NCBI GenBank assembly: GCA_034231615.1
Contig: CM067307.1
Span: 650,001-714,000, forward strand
Length of the DNA stretch: 64,000 nt
Direction: 5' to 3'
Source: Meghimatium bilineatum
Lineage: Eukaryota; Mollusca; Gastropoda; Stylommatophora; Philomycidae
Below the pieces are notes generated by a model that was not told the origin of the DNA, searched no databases, and saw only the letters and a program-made list of their open reading frames with translations. Position numbers and translations under genes: made by a program. Below are positions 51,178 through 63,100 of the stretch, in pieces (position 1 is the first letter of the stretch; the number at the start of each line of letters is the position of its first letter).

Positions 51178-54100
51178 CTGAAATAAACAATGAAATAGGT
51201 TAATATAATAGTTATGAAATCATGCACATGTTCATTCCATAATTGCTATATATTTTATGTATCAGGTGTGAGATAATCTTTCCAGAACATACTCTTCTTG
51301 GTGCATCTTCTGAACTCATGATTCTTGGGCGAGTTGATCTGCTCCAGTCAAGGGGCATGTTTAAACAATCTGAGATGTCTCCTGTCCATCATCATCTTGG
51401 GTGGCCCTTACCTCTGCTTCCAGTTCTGCATGCACTCAATATCTTTCAGTAGATAATGAAGAATACAAATGCTTATGTTCCTGTTGCACACTAGTTCTGC
51501 GTGCAAATATCTGCCCCCCCCCCCTGTCTCTAGTTCTATACTTGATTACAAATTCATCAAGTCGCAAGATGGCTGATTTCCTTATTAAACACAATCCTTT
51601 ATTGTTTTCCAAATTTCTTCTTTGTCCATATCCAAAGTTATCACTAGGGGTGACATTGTAACTAGCATGTCACAGATATGCACTGTATCCGTCAACTAGC
51701 ATGTCTACTCACTTATATATGCATACATCTGTATAATTTGGACAATCCATCCATAAACCTGTAACCTGCCAGGGTCGTAGGGGCACCACACTGGATGCTT
51801 CAGCACATAGAGTCCTCCAGCGATTTCTATCTTCAACAATGCAGATGAGTGAGGAAAAATTATGCCTGTCAAGTCCTTGATTTTGTGTGTCCATGTCTTT
51901 ATTTTCTTTCCTCTGCTTCTCCCCCCTTCGACGGTTCCCTACAGTATTGTTATTGACAAGGATTCATGTCGGCATACATGTCCAAACCATGTGCTAGTTT
52001 TCATCGTTTCACTATTAAAAGCAATGGTGCTTGTACATCTGCATACATCTCTAATTTAATTCTTACGTACAAATTTGCTTTATGCTCCCTATTTCGTCTG
52101 TAGCATTTGTACTTGAAAGCCTGTAACCTTCTCTCCCAGTGAGTGTCCAACTGCCACAACCATACAGCACAAATGAAAGCTTTAGTGAGTTATAAAGTTT
52201 GACTTTCACTCCATCAATCACTTATGTTGCTTAATCAAGTTTAGCCTTCACATAGACATAGTTTTGACATAGACATAGCCTTGACATAGACGATATGTCA
52301 AGGCTATGTCTATACAATATGTCTATCTCCAGCCTTATTTTTAATTCTGCTTTGCATTTTCCATCACTGCATATGCTAGATCTGAGGTATTTGAAAGTAT
52401 TCATCTCCTCAAGCTTATATATTTGGACAATAGATGTACACATGTTTTTAAAGAGATCTCTCCTGTGGTGTGTTGTTCATCCACTACATGATAATGATGA
52501 CCATTTGTTACATCTCCATATGACATTCAGTTAGTTATGCCCATGACTATGGGATGACCAAAATCTCTATATACAAGTATGTAGGAAGTCCTACCCGTAA
52601 CAATAGGAACTGGACATTAGATGTACACAAATTCCTAATAGAAAGGAGGAAGTATAGCTCTAGCCATGGCCTATATAATTCTAGATGTATACTGAAAAAT
52701 GTGCAATAACAGACTCCACAACGACCTAGTAGAAACTGCTCTATATATGACCAATATCAGACTAAGTGTATAGTCATTGATGACACATGATGATAATATG
52801 GCTCCAAAAATCAATATTTAAGTTTTATCAAATCCTTATTTATAGAATGACATTATAATATTATCCTCTGGCATTCTCTCAGGAATAACTATTGTCAGAT
52901 TCACTATATTTTGAGTCACGGTCGTCCATTGTTAGGCACCTCTATCAAGAAAATCATGATTGTAAACTATCCTAACCCACCTGGGTAGCAGAAATCAGAA
53001 ATAGCCATAACTTAACTTTTGTTTTCATTGGTTTTCAGGACATACCATGTGTTATACCAAGTTTTAGTCAATATCATTATCTGGCACAATCATTAGAAAT
53101 GGTTAGCATTTTCCAGGAATATTTGATGATTTCAGGTGAAGTATTTTTTGCTGCTACGGATGCAGATATTTCCCAGATAGGGGAAGATTGGGACATCAGT
53201 TCTTAGTTGAGAACTGGTATGTGTACATGAGTTCTTAGTTGAGAACTGGTATGTGTACATAAAAAGTATTATGGGCGTAGATGAAGGGTTACAACCATCT
53301 CTGGCTTTGTAACATTTCTGAAGTTGTAGGACCATTAGGCCTAGCTGATAACATTTGTGAGATAAACATGTTTCATTTGTTTGCACAGATGATATTCTGA
53401 ACATGTTAGTTTGGTTATGAAATGACATGAGACATAGATAGACCTAGGCATTCAGCAGCATATCTGGCATTGATAAGAATGCCGGATAAGAATATTTATT
53501 AAGAAAATTTATCGGATAAGAATAGGCGAGTCACTTATGCTTACCTGTCAACTGCCCATAAATCGCTGTAATTTTTACGGTTTTTTCCAAGCTGTACGGC
53601 TTTACGGGCATACACCGGCATTTACGGGTTTTTACATGAATTACTGCAGTTCTGTACATTTTAAAAAAATATTAAATTTAGTGGTAACACTGATATATAA
53701 GTATACATTTTAGTGGCAACAGTGATTTGTACGGGTTTTATTCACAATAGTGTCATTTGTGATTTTTATTTGATCTGGTCTTGGGGCGAAGTATTGTTGC
53801 AAACAATGCTTTTAACACACTACCCAGTACTTTAATTATTCTCTGTGCTGGGGACGTTGTCTTTATACCGAACTTAGGGAATTTGTGTCCACGTGCATAG
53901 ACAGTGTTACTCAGTGTATCTACAGTACACAAATACTAGTAACACATGTATTTTGTTTCTAGGCCTACTATACATCGTTTAATTTATATTATAAGTTTTT
54001 GTTTGCCTCCTAGACCTAGGTAGTGTAGGTAGGCCTATAGTTAAATAATAGAATATGTTATTTGTTTATGTAGGCCTAAATCTGATCTTTAGACGTATCT

Positions 54101-57100
54101 TAAACCAATATTTTATTGTCACGTTATGTTTCTTTTTAGGAATTACAAACGGAAAATGAGAAAATGATACCGCTGACTGAAAATGAAGCCATCGCTGCTA
54201 TAGATGCAAGATCCCTTCCGATCACAGATGCACAATCTCCACGAGTCATAGTTGTATGGTCTCCGCCGATAATTATTATAATAGATGCACAGTCTCCGCT
54301 ATTCACAGATGCACAATCTCCGCTATTCATAGATGCACGATCCCTGCCGGTTAGAGCTGCACAATCTCCACGGGTCATAGTTGTACGACCTCCGCCGATG
54401 CACAATCTCCACTATTCATAGATGCACATTCTCCGCCGGTCATAGGTGCACATTCTTCGCCAGACATAAATGCTCGATCTCCGCCAGTCATAGATGTATC
54501 ATTGCTGCCGGTCATAGTTGCACGATCTCTGCCCGTCGTAGATGCACAATCTCCGCTGGTCATAGATGCATGATCGATGCCAGTCATAGATGCATGATCT
54601 CAGCCGGTCATAGATGCACGATCTCAGCCGGTCATAGATGCACGATCTCTGCCTGTCATAGTGGTACGATCTCCGCTGATCATAAATGCATGATGTGCGC
54701 TATTCATGGATAGTTGAAATTATTGTCGAACGCTTTATAGAGCACTCCAACAAGTTGTTATAGTTTCAAACGGATCTAAGCATCCATTCTCTGTAATAAT
54801 TTTTGCTTTCATATTTCTTTTTTTCATATTAAAGTTACATAAAGATACATAGGCCTAGTCTTTGTGCTCTATAATTTTCCCATGCTATGACTGTCTATGT
54901 TAAACAAAGGCAAACTACCCTTTAAAAAAAGGCAAAAAATCATTTTGTTTTGCTGTTCGCGGATGGAGCCCCCCTCACCATTGTGTATGATTTTATGGTT
55001 TTTCATGCTCAATTACGGTATTTCATAACTTTTTTATGGTTTTCAGTCTCAACAGGTTGACAGGTATGCTTATGATATGTTGGCGTGTGCATATTTCATT
55101 TCACCTATTTTCTCACATATCACAAATACACCAACAAACGTACATGATTACTGATTACATTAAGTAACTATTCATTTATTTCCATAAACAAGAATTATGC
55201 AAACACACACACAAACAGCTCCAAAAAAAGTTATAGCATTTTCCACATAACCTCCATAAATAATGTATAAAATAAAAAGAGAATGCAGTGACAGAGGAAA
55301 ATAACACAATTTTAAGGCAGCGTGTTCAAGGTTAAATATAAATATATATATAAATACCTGGAACTCTGATTTTGACTTTTCCACTTTGACCAAATCCTCC
55401 TTCAATGGTGCCTTTCTCCCCCGAGGACAAGACAATCTTTAGATTGGCAAATGAAGATATGTTTGTTTCTTTCTTAAACAAATTCTTGGCAATGACAGTG
55501 TATTTGTCAGTAGCTCTTTCAATCTGTCCTTCCTTTGTTTTAACCTAAGAATACAATTCAATGTTTCATTGATTCATGTCATCTATATATCTCATCTTTA
55601 TTGTCATCTACAAATGATCTCATCTCTGTTAACACTTGTTAACAAAGATGTCGATGATTTTGTTAACATTCTTGTTAACAATTGTCTTGTCTTATCCATG
55701 TTAACAATTTATTGACCAAATTCAATAAAACAACAAAGCTTGTTGAATTTCTGCAAAACCGTTATAATATTTCAGAAATATGTCAACCGTAGTGATAGTG
55801 TAACATTGTTGACCAGGACAGTACTGTATGTTTTTCCAATATGGCAGCATGCATGCATGAAATACAGTCTGTAAATAATGTTGATGAGTAATCATAAGAA
55901 ATCACATTTTTGGAAAGTGACATTTTTTGGAATATGGAAAGTAATGAAAATCTATGCCTAGCATTATATTATGCAGGATTTTTCTTTTGAAATAACTCTA
56001 GGGTTTTTGAATTGTCTATTCCCAGGTGGTGTTGTTGTAGCTTAACACTTGCTGTTGATTGTAGGGGTTTGTGAAGGAGATGTAGTCTACATTCCAGAGT
56101 CAGGCGTGTTGCTCTGGTTGAGGTGTAGTCATGTTTATTCAGGATGGTCTTGATGTTGTCTATCCTAGATCTGCCCGTAGCTCTGTATCCTGATTCCATC
56201 TTGTTATAAGCTCTTATGGGAAGTTGATGTTCATCCTCATAAGATGTCCAAACAGTTTTATCTGTTGTTTCTCCATATATATATTCAATGCATGATGTCA
56301 TACCTCTTATTTTTCTGATGTTCTCAATGTGCATTTTGCAGAGTCACTTCAATAGCCTTCCGTAGACATTTCATTTCGCAAGTTTCGATCTTTCTCTTAT
56401 GTGTAGATGTTAATTGTTAAGTCTGGCATTGGTAGGTTTTTTTTATTTCTTTCGGAAAATGTAAACATTCATTAGAACTCATAAAAAGTTTCAAAGCTCT
56501 CTTACATAAAAGCTCTCTCATGTAAGTTTCATAGCTCTCTCATGTAAGTTTCATAGCTCTCTCATGTAAGTTTCAAAGCTCTCTCATGTAAGTTTCAAAG
56601 CTCTCTCATGTAAGTTTCATAGCTCTCTCATGTAAGTTTCATAGCTCTCTCATGTAAGTTTCATAGCTCTCTCATGTAAGTTTCAATGCTCTCTCATGTA
56701 AGTTTCAAAGCTCTCTAATGTAAGTTTAATTTTATACAGATTTTTAAAGATGGTGATGTCAATGTATACAAAATGTGTGTACATGTGTGGTAATCGGAGA
56801 TAAATACATTCTGGATTTCTGGTTGGTCAAGTGTTCATTTATTGTTTTTGTGTGATAAATGATCAACATCTCTTCACTGTTCTTTATTTATTCACATAGA
56901 ACAGATTAGAGATAATAACAGATCTGAGATAATAACAGAACAGAGATAATCACAGATCAGAGATGATCACAGATTATAGATAATTTAGTCACAGATAAGA
57001 GATAACAACAGATCAGAAATAATCACACATCAGAGATAACAACAGATCAGAGATAACAACAGATCAGAGATAACAACAGATCAGAAAAAACAACAGATCA

Positions 57101-60100
57101 GAAATAACAACAGATCAGAGATAACAACAGATCAGAAATAACAACGGATCAGAAATAACAACAGATCAGAGATAACAACGGATCAGAAATAACAACAGAT
57201 CAGAGATAATCACAGATCAGAAATAACAACAGATCAGAGATAACAACAGATCAGAGATAACAACAGATCAGAGATAACAACAGAACAGAGATGATCACAG
57301 ATTATAGATAATTTAGTCACAGATCAGAGATAATCCCAGATAAGAAATAACAACAGATCAGAGATAATCCCAGATAAGAAATAACAACAGATCAGAGATA
57401 ATTAAATATCAGAGATAATTAAATATCAGAGATAATTAAATATCAGAGATAATTAAATATCAGAGATAATTAAATATCAGAGATAACAACAGATCAGAAA
57501 CAACCATAGAATATCACAGAGAGATTTCTGACTTGTGTTGGTATCTCAAACATAAATAGTTTTAAATAATATATCAGAGATAACAACAAGAACACTACTT
57601 ACAATATAGACAAGCAAGGATTCATGCTAACCACATAATACAAGCACAATCTAACTCCTGCAATGAATATGGAGAATATCTAATAGAAATCTGCAAGACA
57701 GGACTTCAAGAATTTCTCAAAAGTATCACATCAATGAGAATAAGAGATTAAAGTTACAACCCCACCACAATCATAAATGATAAAAATATCAATTCTATAC
57801 TGAATAGCTTAGAAAGAAAAGAATGATGGAAAGAATATTTTCAAGAGTTGTACAGTTCCAACATAACAACAGAGTATAATTACATTCCAATAAACCAAAT
57901 CATTGCATAACCTGAACATACTAAACCAAGAAATAGAAGCGGTCTTAAAATCTAGCCCCAATAACAAATCACCAGGAGCTAATGGTATAACTAATGAAGC
58001 AATAAGAACATGAAAGGAAACAGGTGAAATAGCTTGCAAGGCTATTCGCAACAGCAGGGGAAGAAAGAAGAGTACTAGAAAACTGGCAAAACTCAATAAT
58101 AGTACCAATATGGAATAACAAATGAAACAAAAGAGAATGTGAATCATACAGAGGTATCCCCCTACTAAGTTACACAGGAAAAATATATGTGAAAATATTA
58201 GAAGTATGCCTAAGATACATCACAAACCTACAATTGAGCTCCATCCAGTTTGGATTCAGGAGAGAAGTATCGGTAAGTTGTACAGATGCACTTTTTTCCT
58301 TGAGACATCTATGTGAAAAAGAACTAGAATACGATGAAGAACTAAACACAATATTCAAAGACCAGGAAAAATCATTTAATAGAACCGATAGAAATGCTTT
58401 ATGGGCAACACTAGAAAACGACGGAATCAGAGAGGTCAGTTATTAGAAAATATAAAAGCCCTTTACCAGAACTGCCAAAGCTCAGTAAGAACTACCAACA
58501 GAATGACTTCAACTTGTGGATGTGTACTCTCACCAATACCTTTTAACATATGCATGGATAGAATAAAGGAATCCCAAAACAAGAAAATAAACAGTACAGT
58601 AATAAGATAATAATTTTATGATAGGGTGACCAGAGTCCCCTTTTTGGGGCTGTTGTCCCATTGAAAAGCAAAGGGGATGCTAAATTGTCCTTTTTCCCAT
58701 CTCAGTCCCATTTTATTCCCTTATTTATAAGTGTGACATGACCGCAGCAGTTCTTGAAGCTTTGAGCATTATAAATTTTTCAATTTTATCTGATGTCATA
58801 TCGAATATTTGTACAAAATGGGATTTTACCCTCTATATTATATAAAACATATTTCCCAACATTTACCATTCTTTACAGGATGTTTACATAATACTATTCT
58901 GAAGTCAATCAAGTTTTAGGTGTTATCTCCTGCATGATGCCGAAAAGAAAGTGCAGTTTCAGTGGAAACATCAAAGAGGAATATCCCCTCTTGAAAGAAG
59001 ACACCACACTAAGTAAGGTGCAATAAATTGTGTTTAATTCCGTGTTTTCCATTGAGAATGTCATTATAATGTAGATATAGCACTTGAAGATGCAAAAACA
59101 CAAATTGGCAGTTGCTGCTAGCAGTTCAAACATTTTTTACAAGAGATAAGACAGGGCAGTTAACTGATAAAAGTAAGCATCTAGCAGCCCAAGAAGCTCT
59201 GTTTGTATTTCATGCAGTGAAACATACCGGTAACCTTTGGTGGATACAAAAGATCGGGTTTACTTGCAAGACTCAATAAAGTCTTAAAAAACAACATTCA
59301 TGGAATTGATTGTGCTGCTCACATTGTCCACAATGGTGTTCAGACAAGTTCTGATATGTTACCAGTTGACACTGAAACAATTGTGAACAAAGTTTTATAT
59401 ATGAAGGGAATAGAGACAGATGGGGACAATGTGAGAAAATATTAGTTTGACAACCTAGCAAGACATGGAAACAACAACGATCCTGATAACAATACTGTGG
59501 ACAAAGAGCCATGGTCGCCTACGCCAACTAATATTTTCTTATGTTGTCCCCATCTGTCTCTTGTTCCCTTCAGTCTTGCCTGTTGTGACTATGTTCTTAA
59601 AACCTGCCTGTCTGATAAAGTGACAAAAGGGGTCTTTTTCTTATATTATTCTTGTATTCATTATAAACACCCCAACCACTTCTATATTGCATCTAATTTC
59701 CCACTTTCCAGTTTGTTTATAATGAATGCATGCATTTTCTCTTTTACTAGATGTGTTTCCAGTCCTGCGTCATGGAGACGTGGTTTTATGTTTTGGAGAC
59801 GTGGCTTTAGACAGGCTAAGTCATCTATTCTGTTTATTATTGTGTTGTTTACTGTTGTTTGTCTCTTGAAAAAAGTTCCATTTAAGCTGATACGTGGAGA
59901 ATTGTCCTGTTTAGTTTTATTGTATGTTTTTTTATATATACTTTTTTATATATTTTTATTCATAGGCAAGGTAAGTGTTTTCAGTAACCTGTTTAATTCA
60001 TTTTGCTTTAATATTTGAACAAAGTATTGCAGCATTTTCATATTTACCCGGTGAAAGTAGAGGAATTGAAGAATTTCTGTGAATTTGTAGAAATAGAATA

Positions 60101-63100
60101 CAAATGTGTTCTTGGAAGTGTGAAAACTAGATGGTTATCATTACTGCCAGCTGTGAGTAGGGTTATCGTTACTGCCAGCTGTGAGTAGGGTTATCATTAC
60201 TGCCAGCTGTGAGTAGGGCTATTTTCTGTCACGAGATAAATGCCCTACACTAATGAAAGCATTGTTTAATGATCAGATTTCATTACTTTAGCTTCATTTC
60301 CTCCAAAGCCAGGGGTTTCCTCTGTCTTCAGCAACTGTACTTGCTGGAGTAGACTATGGTCTTGCTCAATTATAGGAAGGCTTGGCCAGTCTTAGTTTAC
60401 AGCCTCTTTTGACTGAACTAAGCCTCATCTCAGCATTGAATTGATTAGAGGAGTCATGGATACCCTACCAGAACATGAGGAGGAATTTGAACGTGACAAT
60501 GTACATATTCAGAGAATGGTAGAAATGGTAGTGAGTAGAGGTGATGGCAGAAAGTGCTCCCTCTCCAGAAAGATCAGAAGAACGCGTAATCAGCAACTGA
60601 CTGGGACACTGAGCTTATACACTTTTAGATAGCCAACGGAACGGCAAGCTTGTTCATAATCAAGAATCATCTCAGCAGAAAATATCTGGATTTGCTGGGT
60701 GTGTATATGTTCTTATTTTAATTTTGAGATTCACATGAGAAAAATGTGTATTCATATCAATAAACTCTATCTGGACAAAGAAAGTAAACATATTACAGAA
60801 TCTGTATAGACCGTAACCCATTCAATCCCTTAGCAGCCGAAATAGTTGGCTATATATACACATTACCGTAGTGGCTGTTCTCGTCGGATTGACACACTGT
60901 CATTTCAATTGATGTCTGTTCCGGTTCCATGCAAATAGATATGCTAAAATTACCGCTGACATAATCACAGGTAATGGCGACGTCCAGTGTTTTTTTCCTA
61001 TCGTTTCTAACAGCTGTCATTTCTGAACTGCGCAAGGTTTACTATGACCTTCAATATTCATCAAAATTTTGTAAAAATAGACCTACTTATGGTTCAGATA
61101 ATGTTGACATGCAATTTTAAAATAGAATTCTAGAGAATGTGAATGAATCAGACGTTGATGTAGTAGTAGTTAAGTATTTAGTAGGCCTAGTTGAATTAGT
61201 GGCGCTGTGTAGTGTAGGTCTAAATGATAATGTGCGATTCCTGCCCCCCCCCCCCACACATAAATCTATTAATTTATTTATTTATAATTTATTTTACATA
61301 CTCAACAGATATGTAGGGTTTTCTTTATGTAAACTAGGCCTATATGTTTGGGGTAGTTGAGATTTACAGAATGCTGTTGTCATGCTGTGCAAGGGAGACT
61401 GCTTTGCATCTTTAATTTGAACATTTATCATCAAACAAATTGACACAAGTAAATGAAGCAGACAAGAAACTGGTGCTCATTTATTTTCCTTTCGTTTGTT
61501 ACATGACAAGTAAACTTGTCTTACATGACATTCACAAAGATATGTTCACAGATCTGTACCTCTTCCATTTATCTGTTAATTGGACTTTGAATCATAAAAA
61601 TTGATTGCAAATTGTATTTTATATTAATTCTCTTGCACAATTACTTCTGATTTGTGTAGACTTATTCCCCTTGCCTTGGGAATTAATCCCAGAGTTTTCC
61701 TGATCGGCTGGGATTGAAATGGTTAAATATCTTGATATCAATAAACTCTATCTAGACAAACAAAAAGTAAACATAATTACAGAAATCTGTACCGACCTTA
61801 AATACCTTGAGTTGTGGAAGAAAAGATTCCTTGTACTTGGCATCGGAGACGGCGTGTAATATCTTGCCAAAAAATGCTATTCGGCAGGCACTTGTATGGA
61901 CATCAGCATCAAGACGTGAACCAATCACAAGTGAATGCGGAGCACATGTGACTGGATGCTCCAGTTCAATAAGTGCAAACTGTTGCACAACATTCATCTC
62001 CTTGCCAGTTGGCGAATCTTCAATTTTTCTACTAGGACTGAAGAGCTCTTCTTGGTGTGAGTACTCTTTGGTAAAATCAAATGTTTCTTTGGATAAATTT
62101 AATGAATTCAAACTGTGTAATACTGCTTGTCTGCCTGTTTCATTGTCTGGAAGAGCAGCAAATAATGAGATCCTACCCATGACAGTTTCATGGCCAAGAG
62201 TTATGTGAAATTTGGACTTGGTACACACTGACCCCTTGTAGTATATGACTTTGTCCACTGAAATGATGACCGCTGCAGCTGTTACAAGAGCTTCTGAAGA
62301 GCAAACAAGTCCACGTTCTAACAGCGTTGGATCAAACTGTGTGACACAGACACCGGCACGGTCACCCTGTAGAAATAAGAAACACTATTGTTATGTTATG
62401 TGCTTTCTGTAGGAACACAGAGTTGAGGTTAGGAAATCAGTGATAATGTGACAGTTGAGGTTAGAGAATCAGTGATAATGTGACAGTTGAAGGTTAGGGA
62501 ATCAGTGGTAATGTGACAGTTGAGGTTAGAGAATCAGTGGTAATGTGACAGTTGAGGTTAGAGAATCAGTGGTAATGTGACAGTTGAAGGTTAGGGAATC
62601 AGTGATAATGTGACAGTTGAGGTTAGAGAATCAGTGATAATGTGACATTTGAGGTTAGGGAATCAGTGGTAATGTGACAGTTGAGGTTAGAGAATCAGTG
62701 GTAATGTGGCAGTTGAGGTTAGAGAATCAGTGGTAATGTGGCTGTTGAGGTAAGGGAATCAGTGGTAATGTGACAGTTGAGGTTAGGGAATCAGTGGTAA
62801 TGTGACAGTTGAAGGTTAGAGAATCAGTGGTAATGTGACAGTTGAAGGTTAGGGAATCAGTGGTAATGTGACAGTTGAAGGTTAGGGAATCAGTGATAAT
62901 GTGACAGTTGAGGTTAGGGAATCAGTGGTAATGTGGCAGTTGAGGTTAGGGAATCAGTGGTAATGTGGCTGTTGAGGTAAGGGAATCAGTGGTAATGTGG
63001 CTGTTGAGGTAAGGGAATCAGTGGTAATGTGACAGTTGAGGTTAGGGAATCAGTGGTAATGTGACAGTTGAAGGTTAGAGAATCAGTGATAATGTGACAT

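Larger units (their letters stand above)
58622..60630 (+). mobile_element. hAT-like element with BED N-terminus (copy 2), interrupted
   Basis: It starts TAGGGTGACCAGAGTCCCCT (58622), the same kind of end as copy 1 at 12337. At 58937 it opens MPKRKCSFSGNIKEEYPLLK. After shifts it continues with KMQKHKLAVAASSSN, FFTRDKTGQLTDKSKHLAAQ, LNKVLKNNIHGIDCAAHIVH, TSSDMLPVDTETIVNKVL, and beyond a 622-bp insertion with NKVLQHFHIYPVKVEELKEF, YKCVLGSVKTRWLSLLPA and a worn LSRDKCPTLMKALFNDQI. This order (BED finger, then the hAT-type core) resembles transposase-derived proteins common in animals. No right terminal repeat was found. Stops and shifts make it a pseudogene. Confidence 0.65.

Noticed and set aside
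54136..54713. Possible repeat proteins on both strands (DAQSPLF / SGDCASM)
   Set aside because: Rejected as a confirmed gene: open frames follow automatically from a 24-bp unit. Kept only as a question in the findings.
61807..62208. 133-codon + strand open frame
   Set aside because: Antisense shadow of the EEFSEC exon.
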